In this document: in pieces, positions 37,136 through 46,082 of the stretch
How positions within the stretch are numbered: position 1 is the stretch's first letter
Layout of the letters: each line of letters starts with the position of its first letter
From: CALDTK01 sp045110575
GTDB lineage: Bacteria > Bacteroidota > Bacteroidia > Chitinophagales > Saprospiraceae
Assembly (NCBI GenBank): GCA_045110575.1
Contig: JBGCGF010000061.1
Location: 6,629-70,628, forward strand
DNA length: 64,000 nt
Reading direction: 5' to 3'
The notes under the pieces: generated by a model
What the model was told of the DNA's origin: nothing
The model's input: the letters and a program-made list of their open reading frames with translations, nothing else
The model's database searches: none
Translations under genes and position numbers: made by a program

Positions 37136-38659
37136 CTATCGCATTGGCAAAACCATGCTCAATAGCACCACCATCATAAAAGCAGCGAAGCCTACGATTG
37201 CGAACAGAGGCGTCCATGTACGAAGTGTTTCCTTTTCCGTAAGTCCACCCATTTTGGCGAAGATCCAAAAGCCAGAATCGTTCATCCAAGAACCGACGAG
37301 ACTACCACAACCAACGGCAAGTGCCAAGTAAACAGGCGCGAACGAAAGCGTCTCTAAATTGACGACGGCAGCTACCATTCCACTTCCAACAATCATTGCT
37401 ACAGTACTTGAGCCCTGCGCAATTTTAAGCATCGAAGCGACTGCAAACGCTCCTAGTAAAACCGTGAAACTTCCTGCAGTACTTAAGTCTACACTCTCTG
37501 CAATAACATTGGCGATTCCTGTCGCTTTTAGTGCTGCCCCAAAAGCACCACCAGCAGCGGTAATTAAGATTATTACACCAGCGCCTAAGAGCGATTCTTC
37601 CACCTCAGCAGACAATCCTTTAAAGCTAATTTCCTTGGTGCGATACAGCATTGTGAGACCAATAAGCGCTGAAATGAACAAGGCTATACTCGGATGCCCA
37701 AGAAAGGAAAGCAGTGAAAACCAAGACGGTCTTAGAGCGTCACCCAAAAACACCCTTGCGGCCTCCAAGGAGGCGATAAGTAATATTGGAACAACGATAG
37801 GCGCCAAGGCAAGAAGCAAGGGCATTTGAGGTTTTGTCCTTAGATCTTCGGCCTGTGGAAGCGAAAGTCCCGCCGAAAGGCGAGGATCCTCGTGCTCCGC
37901 ACGGGACTGCGTGGACGCTTCATACTCCTCTTCCTCTCCTGGTTGAAGCTGCATAACGAGCGGAGTTTTCAGGTCTAACCATTTAGCCGCCTGATAGGCT
38001 ACAATGCAACCTGGTATCGCGACCAGTAATCCAAAACCCAAAGCTTCAGCGATACTGACCCCAAAAGCATCTGCCACTAACAATGGACCAGGAGTTGGCG
38101 GCACGAGCGCGTGCGCAGCTGCAGCACCTCCGGCCAAGGCCATTAGACATAGCGCATAGCCGGCTCCTGTTCGCTTGTGAAGTTTTCGCGCAAGCGGGAC
38201 CAACAGGTAAAAAACAGTATCGAAGAATACAGGAATTGCGAGGAAAAACCCACCGCCCATCAATCCAATAGGAGCACGTTTTTCTCCAAGTAAGGAGACG
38301 TTGGCGCCCACAATACGATCTGCTGCACCAGAGGCGAGCAAACATTTACCAATGACCGCTGCGAGTGCGATGACTACGCCAATTTTGCCGACGGTTTCAC
38401 CAAAACTAAGGAGTACAGGTCCGACGGCGTCTGCAAGTCCGACGGTAAGTACGCTGACCGTAAGTGCTGCAATTAGCAGTGCAAGGAAAGCATGCACACG
38501 CAAAAAAAGCATAAGACCGAGCACGAGGACAACACCTGCAAGCACTGCAAAAGGTGCAGACATCAGTGCGTTCTGCGTTGTCGTTTGAGCAATGAGCGGG
38601 ATAGGTAAAGCGATTGCTGCTGTGAGCAAGACTTTACTGCGGCTGCGGATATTGATCAT
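37136..38659 (-). CDS. gntP: GntP-family gluconate/organic-acid permease
   Basis: 507 aa from the Met at 38659 (MINIRSRSKVLLTAA), fewer if a later Met is used. About twelve membrane segments with GntP-family sequences: ADRIVGANVSLLGEKRAP near the N-terminal third, ALVPPTPGPLLVADAFGVS (the conserved P-P-T-P-GP loop) and GCGSLVGSWMNDSGFWIFAKMGGLTEKETLRTWT near the C-terminus. It imports gluconate or a similar sugar acid. A gluconokinase gene lies about 21 kb away. One palindrome repeat (37884-37906) is embedded in the central cytoplasmic loop, encoding AEHEDPR. Confidence 0.92.
   Translation of the reverse strand: MINIRSRSKVLLTAAIALPIPLIAQTTTQNALMSAPFAVLAGVVLVLGLMLFLRVHAFLALLIAALTVSVLTVGLADAVGPVLLSFGETVGKIGVVIALAAVIGKCLLASGAADRIVGANVSLLGEKRAPIGLMGGGFFLAIPVFFDTVFYLLVPLARKLHKRTGAGYALCLMALAGGAAAAHALVPPTPGPLLVADAFGVSIAEALGFGLLVAIPGCIVAYQAAKWLDLKTPLVMQLQPGEEEEYEASTQSRAEHEDPRLSAGLSLPQAEDLRTKPQMPLLLALAPIVVPILLIASLEAARVFLGDALRPSWFSLLSFLGHPSIALFISALIGLTMLYRTKEISFKGLSAEVEESLLGAGVIILITAAGGAFGAALKATGIANVIAESVDLSTAGSFTVLLGAFAVASMLKIAQGSSTVAMIVGSGMVAAVVNLETLSFAPVYLALAVGCGSLVGSWMNDSGFWIFAKMGGLTEKETLRTWTPLFAIVGFAAFMMVVLLSMVLPMR
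37884..37906. repeat. Palindromic dispersed repeat GATCCTCGTGC...GCACGGGA, copy A
   Basis: Hairpin CGTGC-TCC-GCACG within gntP, related to the two copies at 60174 and 60290. Confidence 0.75.
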
Positions 38660-38713
38660 GCCGAAAAGTAAGCCTACAAATTGGCTTAGCGATGGCGAGC
38701 GGTGCAATAGGTT

Positions 38714-40534
38714 CTACGCAGCGATTTTCTTACGGCCTGCACGAACAGGTTCGGGGCTCAACATCGGGAATGAAAGAATGAATGTTGTTCCAACTCCAAA
38801 CTGAGACTCAACACGGATACTTCCGCCAAGCTTCTTCATGATACGCTGGCACAATGCCAAGCCTATACCGTTGCCTTCGAAGTTTTCGCGAAGGTTGAGT
38901 CTTTCAAACACACCGAACACGCGTTCAAGGTTTTCTTCAGCGATGCCGATACCGTTATCCTGGACATAAATTTCGTAAGAGCTATCAACAGCTTTCGCAA
39001 AAACATGAACTTCAGGAATAACGCCTTCGCGCTTAAACTTAAGTGCGTTAGAAATCAAGTTTTGCAGTAGTTGCTGCGACCAAGTTGGTGTAGCAATTAC
39101 TTCAGGTAGATCATCTATAATCAGGCTTGCTCCTTCTTCAGCTAATCGAGCTGAAACAGTTTGCTTCACCGTTGCGCCTATCTTATTGAGGCTGACAATT
39201 TCGGTCGTGATTTGATCTGTACCAACCTCTGCAAAACGAAGTAGATCCGTTACAAGGGTCGTACCGCGCGATGCTGCTTCTGTGATGTAAGAGATATACT
39301 CACGACCACTATCATCTAGCTTATCGGCATACCGACGATCGATCAATTTTGCGAAGTTCGACATTGTGCGAAGCGGCTCTTTCAAGTCGTGACTCGCTGC
39401 GTGGGCAAACGTTCGAAGCTCACGGTTGGCGTCTTCCAATGCAAGCTGAGTCTTCAGCTGATTGGTGACATCACGAAGTACACTTACGCGAATTTGATCT
39501 TCTCCAGGAATACAGAAGGTGAAAATTTCGAAGTCGATCTCTACACCAAACTTTGTGCGATGACGCCAAGGGTATTGTAAATCTTGACCATCATCGAGCT
39601 TGGTCTTAAGTTCTTTTCTTACCTCCGCAGAAAGTCTGCCGTCAGCTTGATGCGTTGGGCTAATATCCAACGGGCCATGGTTGTACATCTCCTTTTGGGT
39701 GTAACCAAGTACCTCTCCGAAAGACTCATTGATCTCTAATGGACGATCATTCTTACCATCAAAGATGATAATACCGTCGAAGGCATTATTGAAGAGTTTA
39801 CGGTAACGATTCTCAGAATGCGTAAGATGTTGAAGTGTTTCTTGGTGCGCGGCAGCTTCACGTTCAAGGTCACGCGTCTGATTCTGCATGGTAAGCGTCA
39901 ATGCTTGCTGCTTTGCAAATCCTGCTTTCCATCGATCTTCAAAACGCTTGATTGACAGTTCGATTGCGTGCCCAATGGCCATTGTTATCGCTATGATAAA
40001 TAGACTGCGAACAAGTCCAATTACAAAAATGGTGTTTGGCACTTGAAAGGACGCATCCTCGTGTTGTCCAGCAATCGCGATGGTGCTCAACGCAAAAATG
40101 GTAAGCGCTAATGTTGCTAACCGAGATCGCCTGTTCGTAAAACACATCCACCAAATGATGGGTACCATACAAATAAGATAGACACCACCAGTTGCAAATC
40201 CGTTGTTGCGTATTTCTGATGGATAATTCAACAGCCAAATCAATGAGATACAGCTAAAGAAAAACAGATTGAGGGCGATACGCCTGTGCCCTAAACTAGA
40301 AAGGGCCATTGTGCCACCGCAGGCAGATAGAAACATAAAAGCAAAAGGAGCTACAGGAGAGCTGTATAAGAAGTTCACACCTATGTAGATGCACATGAAT
40401 ACACAAGACACCGGTACTAGAAAACGTAAAACCCCACTCCTAAATGATGTAGTAAACTCTTCAGACCCCTCAGAAGCCTCCATAAATCGGAGTCCCCTTT
40501 CGGTAGTAGAAATGTTGTGTATACCATTTGACAT
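38714..40534 (-). CDS. Membrane sensor histidine kinase with PAS domain
   Basis: 606 aa. The N-terminal third has six to seven hydrophobic helices (MASE-like sensor; about residues 35-200), then a coiled coil, a PAS domain (about 238-355, with RKLFNNAFDGIIIFDGKNDRPLEIN), HisKA with SHDLKEPLRTMSNF (phospho-acceptor His382), and HATPase_c with NLISNALKFK, DNGIGIAEEN and GNGIGLALCQRI. It is an orphan kinase: no receiver protein nearby. It ends 54 bp after the GntP start region and both are leftward, so a shared regulation is conceivable. One dispersed repeat copy encodes VFAKAV. Confidence 0.92.
   Translation of the reverse strand: MSNGIHNISTTERGLRFMEASEGSEEFTTSFRSGVLRFLVPVSCVFMCIYIGVNFLYSSPVAPFAFMFLSACGGTMALSSLGHRRIALNLFFFSCISLIWLLNYPSEIRNNGFATGGVYLICMVPIIWWMCFTNRRSRLATLALTIFALSTIAIAGQHEDASFQVPNTIFVIGLVRSLFIIAITMAIGHAIELSIKRFEDRWKAGFAKQQALTLTMQNQTRDLEREAAAHQETLQHLTHSENRYRKLFNNAFDGIIIFDGKNDRPLEINESFGEVLGYTQKEMYNHGPLDISPTHQADGRLSAEVRKELKTKLDDGQDLQYPWRHRTKFGVEIDFEIFTFCIPGEDQIRVSVLRDVTNQLKTQLALEDANRELRTFAHAASHDLKEPLRTMSNFAKLIDRRYADKLDDSGREYISYITEAASRGTTLVTDLLRFAEVGTDQITTEIVSLNKIGATVKQTVSARLAEEGASLIIDDLPEVIATPTWSQQLLQNLISNALKFKREGVIPEVHVFAKAVDSSYEIYVQDNGIGIAEENLERVFGVFERLNLRENFEGNGIGLALCQRIMKKLGGSIRVESQFGVGTTFILSFPMLSPEPVRAGRKKIAA
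38989..39004 (-). repeat. Dispersed 19-bp repeat, copy 10
   Basis: CAGCTTTCGCAAAAAC, one mismatch to the core; coding strand reads VFAKAV in the kinase ATPase domain. Confidence 0.65.
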
Positions 40535-40651
40535 TACCTAGGTCTCTCTAAAAACCACGCCACATCACTACTCACAGCTAATAATACTTCGATTGGTGTA
40601 GTAAAATGTGGTTGTTTAACGAATAAAAAAGTGTATCAGTAGTGTTAGGGC

Positions 40652-40682
40652 AAAAAAAATTCCCCGACGTATAGTCGGGGAA
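40652..40682 (-). terminator. Strong rho-independent terminator on the minus strand
   Basis: TTCCCCGAC / GTCGGGGAA perfect 9-bp stem with 5-base loop, followed on the minus strand by eight T. No convincing protein gene precedes it on that strand, so it ends a small RNA candidate. Confidence 0.92.
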
Positions 40683-40819
40683 CGGTAAAACAAAAACTAT
40701 GAACAAACACTCGTTATAAGAGGACCAAGAGCCGCCGTGCAGCAAATGGCCGTCTAACACATAGAAGCAATCACCATGCCAAATCAATTGGCTTCGTGCG
40801 ACATACATATGTGCTGTAC
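40652..40819 (-). ncRNA. Candidate sigma-54-dependent small RNA, about 168 nt
   Basis: The unit is defined at its 5' end by a near-perfect -24/-12 promoter (40828-40846) and at its 3' end by a strong terminator. Inside, GCCAA/TTGGC (5-bp) and GCCGT-type stems are visible. The only frame covering it on that strand (ATG at 40808) runs through the terminator and so cannot be the product of a normally terminated transcript. It lies between the sensor kinase and the EamA gene, antisense to neither. Length is estimated from -12 spacing and is uncertain by a few bases. Confidence 0.55.
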
Positions 40820-40827
40820 TTATACTA

Positions 40828-40846
40828 TTGCAAACCCCGTGCCAAG
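40828..40846 (-). promoter_or_regulatory. Sigma-54 (-24/-12) promoter
   Basis: On the minus strand CTTGGCACGGGGTTTGCAA: TTGGCACG, four bases, TTGCA, an exact match to YTGGCACGrNNNTTGCW. Start expected about 12 bp downstream near 40819. Confidence 0.7.
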
Positions 40847-40911
40847 TATATGATTTTTACGCATACGTTTAGACTTAGACCTTTCTTGCATCTTTGTGCT
40901 CAATCCTACCT

Positions 40912-41751
40912 ATGAATCCAAGAGCAGCCATCTACATGCTTTTCAGTTCGATGGCCTTTGCGGTCATGTATCTGCTGGCAAAGCAACTTTCACACTACGG
41001 TGGTTTTGAGCTGACCTTCTTCAGAGCGCTGGGTACTTGGCTGATTGCGATAGTCTACCTTTTGTCCAAAGGCATATCACCGCTTGGCAATCGCCCATGG
41101 TGGCTATTGGCTAGGGGACTTACCGGAGGCTCATCGTTGCTGCTCTTTTTTTTCGCGATCGAACATGTGCCTATTACAGCTGCTGTAGCGATCCGTTATT
41201 TATCGCCTTTGTTTGCGATCGTGTTCGCTATTTTATTTTTGAAGGAGCGCGTTAGGCCTTTACAATGGCTATTTTTCCTTGTTGCCTTTATCGGAGTTGT
41301 CTTACTCAAAGGCTTCGATAGTAGAATCGGGGGAATAGGATTAGTACTGATCCTTTTATCCGCGCTATTGGCTGGGATGACGTTTGCCATCATTCGTTAC
41401 CTCGGCAAAACCGAACATCCGCTTGTCATCGTCGGGTATTTCACGGGGACTGGCATGATCCTCGGCTTGCTGGGCATGCTCTTGACGGAAGGTGCTTACA
41501 CACAACCTGCTGCGGGCGACTGGTGGCCACTAATCGCGATTGGGCTTGTAGGTTTTGTTGGTCAAATCTTTATGACCGTTGCTATGCAGATCGAAGTCGC
41601 AAGCAAGGTGATGCCACTCAAATACTTGGAGGCAGTCTTTCTCTTAGGACTCTCGTTTGTGTTTCTCGACGAGAGCTATGGCGTGTATGCTTTGCTTGGT
41701 ATGGTACTGATTCTTGGAGGGAACGTGCTGAATGTGTTTACGAAGAAGTAG
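40912..41751 (+). CDS. EamA/DMT-family membrane transporter
   Basis: 279 aa from ATG at 40912 (MNPRAAIYMLFSSMAFAVMYLLAKQ); the TTG at 40894 is a poorer start. Ten hydrophobic helices in two EamA repeats: the first includes PITAAVAIRYLSPLFAIVFAILFLKERVRPLQW, the second VASKVMPLKYLEAVFLLGLSFVFLDESYGVYALLGMVLILGGNVLN. Each repeat carries the usual Glu after the sixth-helix motif. It is a drug/metabolite-type exporter of the inner membrane; substrate unknown. A CATCTTTG box (one mismatch to TAnnTTTG) at 40889-40896 suggests a very short leader. It ends 3 bp before a palindromic repeat element. Confidence 0.9.
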   Translation: MNPRAAIYMLFSSMAFAVMYLLAKQLSHYGGFELTFFRALGTWLIAIVYLLSKGISPLGNRPWWLLARGLTGGSSLLLFFFAIEHVPITAAVAIRYLSPLFAIVFAILFLKERVRPLQWLFFLVAFIGVVLLKGFDSRIGGIGLVLILLSALLAGMTFAIIRYLGKTEHPLVIVGYFTGTGMILGLLGMLLTEGAYTQPAAGDWWPLIAIGLVGFVGQIFMTVAMQIEVASKVMPLKYLEAVFLLGLSFVFLDESYGVYALLGMVLILGGNVLNVFTKK

Positions 41752-41754
41752 CCA

Positions 41755-41865
41755 CGATCCGGTTCGGCATGCTTTAGCTCGCTATCGTGGGCTACCTATT
41801 CCAGATATTTTTTGCGCGCTACTGCGCTGTTTTCAGAGGCGTGCTAAAGCACGCTGAACCCGATT
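41755..41865. repeat. REP-like palindromic element, GATCCGGTTC family, copy 1
   Basis: GATCCGGTTCGGC-n-GCTTTAGC at the left pairs with GCTAAAGCACGCTGAACC-GAT at the right, arms about 23 bp with a few mismatches and a long centre. Lies between the convergent EamA and msrC genes, where it may act as a bidirectional terminator. Confidence 0.85.
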
Positions 41866-42396
41866 CTAACCAAACACCTCTGCAAGCAAAGCTTCTAGCT
41901 CGACCTTATCCGTCTCATCAAAGCTCGCAGGCTCTGTACTGTCGATGTCTAGCACTGCAAAGAGCTTGCGTTCGCCTGTTTCGCTTACGCTAAAACATGG
42001 GACGACGATTTCAGAAACTGAATTTGGATCACAAGCGATGTGGTCTGTCCCTTGCGCGATTGCGTGAACATCCTTTTCAATAATCGTCATCTCTTCAGAA
42101 GCTACTCGGCCGCAAACTCCTCTGCCTAGCGCAATGGTGAGGCAAGCAAGCGTTCCTTGATATGGTCCAACCTTAAGCTTACCGCCTTTCAAGTCATAAA
42201 AGCCTGCCCAATAGGCGTATGGCAAATACATCTTGATAAGACAAGCTAGCGTTGCTTGCTTCAATACAATGTCGGTTTCTCCAGCAAGAGTAGCCTGTGC
42301 AGCAGCACGTAATTCAACATATGCTGCACGCTTTAGCGCAGGGCTTAGGTTACGTGAAGGAGAAACAAAAGCTGGAAAATCGGTAGTCAAGGTCAT
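41866..42396 (-). CDS. msrC: Free methionine-(R)-sulfoxide reductase (GAF-domain fRMsr)
   Basis: 176-aa cytosolic enzyme that reduces free Met-R-sulfoxide, using thioredoxin. GAF domain with YWAGFYDLKGGKLKVGPYQGTLACLTIALGRGVCGRVA...DHIACDPNSVSEIVVP...LFAVLDIDS. The three catalytic/resolving Cys of the family are at residues 85 (LACL), 95 (GVCG) and 122 (IACD), as in YebR/MsrC. Length is usual. It is monocistronic, with the REP-like element at its 3' end and a dispersed repeat 62 bp upstream. Part of oxidative-stress defence along with YtxJ. Confidence 0.94.
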   Translation of the reverse strand: MTLTTDFPAFVSPSRNLSPALKRAAYVELRAAAQATLAGETDIVLKQATLACLIKMYLPYAYWAGFYDLKGGKLKVGPYQGTLACLTIALGRGVCGRVASEEMTIIEKDVHAIAQGTDHIACDPNSVSEIVVPCFSVSETGERKLFAVLDIDSTEPASFDETDKVELEALLAEVFG

Positions 42397-42457
42397 GAGC
42401 GAATAAGTATCAGAACAAGATGCTAGAGGGAAGCTTTAAGTCAACGTTTAAAAAGTA

Positions 42458-42475
42458 GGTTTTAGCGGAAGCGAA
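42458..42475 (+). repeat. Dispersed 19-bp repeat, copy 11 (intergenic)
   Basis: GGTTTTAGCGGAAGCGAA in the 90-bp gap between msrC and the RND transporter gene, just before the latter's stop. Confidence 0.75.
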
Positions 42476-42486
42476 CTGAAAAAAAA

Positions 42487-45400
42487 CTAAGAAAGTTGGC
42501 CGCCCTTCAACGAATCAGTCGAACTGATCGCTGCCTCAGGCTTTCCCTTACCTAACATCCGTGAAAAGAGTAGTTCCAACTTGTAAAACAAGAGGAACAT
42601 CACTGGAATGACAACCAGCGTTAGAAAGGTTGCAAAGGATAGGCCGTAGACTACCGTCCAAGCCATCGGTCCCCAGAACGCAGTGTTGTCTCCACCTAGG
42701 AAATACTGGGGATCCAGATCACTCACCAACGTGAAGAAATTAATATTCAATCCAATCGCAAGCGGGATAAGTCCAAGAACAGTCGTGATCGCGGTAAGTA
42801 GTACCGGACGTAGACGTGTTTTACCCGCAAACTTCACCGCCTCAACGATCTCAGCAGTAGGCAAACGCTCTCCGTCAGCTACGTTGAGCTCCTTTCGACG
42901 CTCTTTGATTTTCAAGTTGATGTAGTCCATCAAAACGATGGCGTTGTTCACCACGACGCCCGCCAAGGAGATAACTCCAATTGAAGACATTGCATACGAG
43001 AACGTTTGTCCAGTAAAGACATAGCCCAGCAATACACCAATGAGTGAAAAGAGAATACTCAGTCCGATAATGATTGGCGCTGAAAGCGAGTTGAACTGAG
43101 CCACGAGAATGATAAGGATTGCAAAAACGGCCAAGAGGAATGCATTGCCTAGGAATGCGATATCCTTCGCTTGCTGCTCCTGCTCACCCGTAAACTCATA
43201 CGTTATACCCTCTGGCAAGGTGTACGCCGCCATAAGTTGCTTGAGGTCATCGTTAATCTGGTTGGCGTTCGCACCCTCGGTTACGTTGGAGTAAACCGTG
43301 ATGACACGCTTCAAGTCCTTACGCTTGATAGACGTATACGTACTTGAGTAGTCGATGCTCGTTACCGCATTGATCGGAACTTGAGCAACACGACCGTTAG
43401 AAGGGTTACGGAAAGTGATCGGCTGGTTGAGTAACGCGTTGATGTCATCGCGATACGTCGTGTCCAATCGAACGAAGATTGGATATTCATCCTCACCAAC
43501 TTTGAATTGACTTACCTCGCTACCGTATACACTTGTACGCAAGGCCATTGCGATATCATACGTACTGATACCGTAACGACGTGCAGCATCTCGATTAACA
43601 TTCACGATTAGCTCGGGCTTTCCAAGCTTAACATCTGTTTTCAATTCTTCAATGCCTCGGATATCCTCTGCGTTGAAATAGCTGATCACATCTTGGGCGA
43701 ATGGAATAAGTTCATCTATCTCATCACCACGCAACTCTAAGTTGATGGCCTTACCTACTGGTGGTCCGTCAGAGTTTTTATCTACGACAATTTGAACGCC
43801 TGGATACTCACCCACCGATTCTCGGATGTCAACCATCGCATCACGGGTAGACAATTCGCCACGGTCAGCACTCGGCACAAATGCAATAGAAATACGTGCC
43901 TTATTCGGAGAAAAACCTGGCTCTGGTGGACCTGCAGGATCGGACGTATTTTCTCCAATCTGCGCTAAGACATTCTCAACGATCGTTTCGTAAGGCTTTA
44001 GGGCCGATTGCAGCTTTACTTCAATCTGACTGACCAGACGATCGCTGGCACGGATGTCAGATCCTAGCGGAAGGTCAACGAAGATGTTTACATACAGTGG
44101 ATCTGCAGTAGGGAAGAATTCTGTTGGCGGTGGGTTGGCAGCAAAGATGCCGAACGCGGCAAAAAGTGCAGCCACGGTGCCACCAAAGACAACCCAAGCA
44201 TACTTCAATGCCCATCCAACAAATGCATCATACACACGCTCTAACCAAGGCAAGAACGAGTTCTGGAACATGAAGCTGAGCGGACGAAGAATCCAGAAGT
44301 AAGAAAGGTTGATGATTAGCGCTATGGCCATCAGGTTCCTTCCGATCATAAATGGACGGCCTGGGCCAGCAGCATACGCCTCTGCTCCTACTCCCCCGTC
44401 TGCACCTGCACTCACGAAATGGAATACAAGAGCGAGAATCAAGAAAATCGCACTTCCAATGAGGTTGTTGCGGATCTTCTTTCGCCTTGCATCATCTGTC
44501 TGTGCGGCTTCGTCAACGCTCATAAAGGTTGACGTGAATACTGGGTTGATCACCAAAGCGACAAAGAGACTTGAGCTCAAAACAATGATCAACGTAATCG
44601 GCATGTACTTAAAAAACTCACCAATCAAACCCGGCCAAAAAGCAAGCGGTACAAATGCCGCTAGTGTGGTTAGCGTTGATACGATAATCGGTACGGCAAC
44701 TTCTCCTGTACCTAGGCGGGCAGCTTCACTAGAGGAATAGCCTTCCTGCATGTACCTATAAATGTTCTCGATCACAACGATACCGTTGTCAACCAAGAGA
44801 CCGAGGGCCAGGATGAGACTAAAGAGAACGACCACATTCATGGTTGTCCCAGTGGCATCAAGTACTAAAACACCTAGAAGAATGGAGAGCGGAATTGCTA
44901 GACCTACAAAACTTGCATTCTTTAATCCAAGGAAAAACAGCAGAACAAGAACCACAAGGATGACACCTGAAATAATAGAGTTCTCGAGGTTACTCACTTG
45001 CTCGCGGGTAGCAACACTTAAGTCATTGAAGAGGGATACTTCGAGAGATTCTGGCAGTGTCTCTTTAGCTTCTGCTATTGCAATTTTTATCTTGTCTGCA
45101 GCAGAAAGAAGGTTTTGTCCTTGACGCTTAATGACGTTCAAGCTGATAACAGGAAGACCATCAACACGTGAAATTGAAGTTGGATCAGCGAAGCCATACT
45201 TGACCTTTCCGATATCGCGTAGATAAATCGGGCGTTGGTTTTCTGCCTTGACAATCAGGTTTTCAAGTTCTCGAACGTTCTCAAATTCACCGACGACACG
45301 GATACCTCTTCGAAAGTCATTCGTCACGACTTCACCACCTGAGATGGTGAGGTTCTCCGCTTGGATCGCTTGGGCTACATCATTAAAACTGACCTTGAGG

Positions 45401-46032
45401 CTTTGCATTTTGGGCAAGTCTAGGTCTACACGTACTTGACGCTCTTGGGCTCCTTGAACTTCTGCGCGGGCAATCTCGTCGATACCTTCGATAGCTTCTT
45501 CGAGCACTTCTGCATAGTCCAAGAGAACATCATTCGGAAAATCTCCCGCAACGTTGACCGTTACAATCGGGAGCTCGGAGAAATTAATGTCTTGCACCAA
45601 TGGATCTGAAGGAAGATCATTTGGAAGTTCACTCGCTGCCTTATCAATGGCATCTTTAACCCGGCGTTTCGCCTCTTCGATATTTTCATCCGATCCAAAC
45701 TCTGCAATGACTACAGAAAAATCCTGAACACTAGAACTCGTAATGTTATCGATACCCGTAACGCCTTGAAGCTCGCGCTCAATCGGTCGTGTGACAAGGT
45801 TCTCGATCTCTTCGGCAGAGTTACCCGGATAAGGTGTGTTGATGAAGATCGTCGGTAGGCTCACCTCCGGGAATTGCTCCTTTGGAATGGTGTTGTACGC
45901 TCCGAGACCAAAAATCATGATCATCATGGTGAGCAGGAACACACTGGTTCCGTTGCTCACAGAGATCTCTGTGATTCCAAACCGACGTTTCGGTTCTTCT
46001 GGTTGGTTTGACTGCTGGTTAATTTCTGCCAT
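42487..46032 (-). CDS. RND-family efflux transporter (HAE-1-like)
   Basis: 1181-aa inner-membrane proton-driven pump, last gene of the tetR-tolC-MFP-RND operon. Start MAEINQQSNQPEEPKRRFGITEISVSNG. N-terminal porter IPKEQFPEVSLPTIFINTPYPGNSAEEIENLVTRPIE; transmembrane helix 4 LILALGLLVDNGIVVIEN, where the second Asp of the AcrB pair is Asn (VDN). Length exceeds the usual ~1040 aa because about 60-90 residues containing two additional hydrophobic segments lie between helices 6 and 7 (LIGSAIFLILALVFHFV, LMAIALIINLSYFWILRPL). Exports drugs or other lipophilic compounds. A 50-bp gap precedes it. Confidence 0.93.
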   Translation of the reverse strand: MAEINQQSNQPEEPKRRFGITEISVSNGTSVFLLTMMIMIFGLGAYNTIPKEQFPEVSLPTIFINTPYPGNSAEEIENLVTRPIERELQGVTGIDNITSSSVQDFSVVIAEFGSDENIEEAKRRVKDAIDKAASELPNDLPSDPLVQDINFSELPIVTVNVAGDFPNDVLLDYAEVLEEAIEGIDEIARAEVQGAQERQVRVDLDLPKMQSLKVSFNDVAQAIQAENLTISGGEVVTNDFRRGIRVVGEFENVRELENLIVKAENQRPIYLRDIGKVKYGFADPTSISRVDGLPVISLNVIKRQGQNLLSAADKIKIAIAEAKETLPESLEVSLFNDLSVATREQVSNLENSIISGVILVVLVLLFFLGLKNASFVGLAIPLSILLGVLVLDATGTTMNVVVLFSLILALGLLVDNGIVVIENIYRYMQEGYSSSEAARLGTGEVAVPIIVSTLTTLAAFVPLAFWPGLIGEFFKYMPITLIIVLSSSLFVALVINPVFTSTFMSVDEAAQTDDARRKKIRNNLIGSAIFLILALVFHFVSAGADGGVGAEAYAAGPGRPFMIGRNLMAIALIINLSYFWILRPLSFMFQNSFLPWLERVYDAFVGWALKYAWVVFGGTVAALFAAFGIFAANPPPTEFFPTADPLYVNIFVDLPLGSDIRASDRLVSQIEVKLQSALKPYETIVENVLAQIGENTSDPAGPPEPGFSPNKARISIAFVPSADRGELSTRDAMVDIRESVGEYPGVQIVVDKNSDGPPVGKAINLELRGDEIDELIPFAQDVISYFNAEDIRGIEELKTDVKLGKPELIVNVNRDAARRYGISTYDIAMALRTSVYGSEVSQFKVGEDEYPIFVRLDTTYRDDINALLNQPITFRNPSNGRVAQVPINAVTSIDYSSTYTSIKRKDLKRVITVYSNVTEGANANQINDDLKQLMAAYTLPEGITYEFTGEQEQQAKDIAFLGNAFLLAVFAILIILVAQFNSLSAPIIIGLSILFSLIGVLLGYVFTGQTFSYAMSSIGVISLAGVVVNNAIVLMDYINLKIKERRKELNVADGERLPTAEIVEAVKFAGKTRLRPVLLTAITTVLGLIPLAIGLNINFFTLVSDLDPQYFLGGDNTAFWGPMAWTVVYGLSFATFLTLVVIPVMFLLFYKLELLFSRMLGKGKPEAAISSTDSLKGGQLS

Positions 46033-46082
46033 GATAATAAACTAAGAGCGAGGCGGAAGAAGGTTTGACGAGAGGGGCGGTT

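Noticed and set aside
40578..40808. 76-codon frame on the minus strand
   Set aside because: It reads straight through a strong terminator and has poor composition; the small-RNA explanation fits better.
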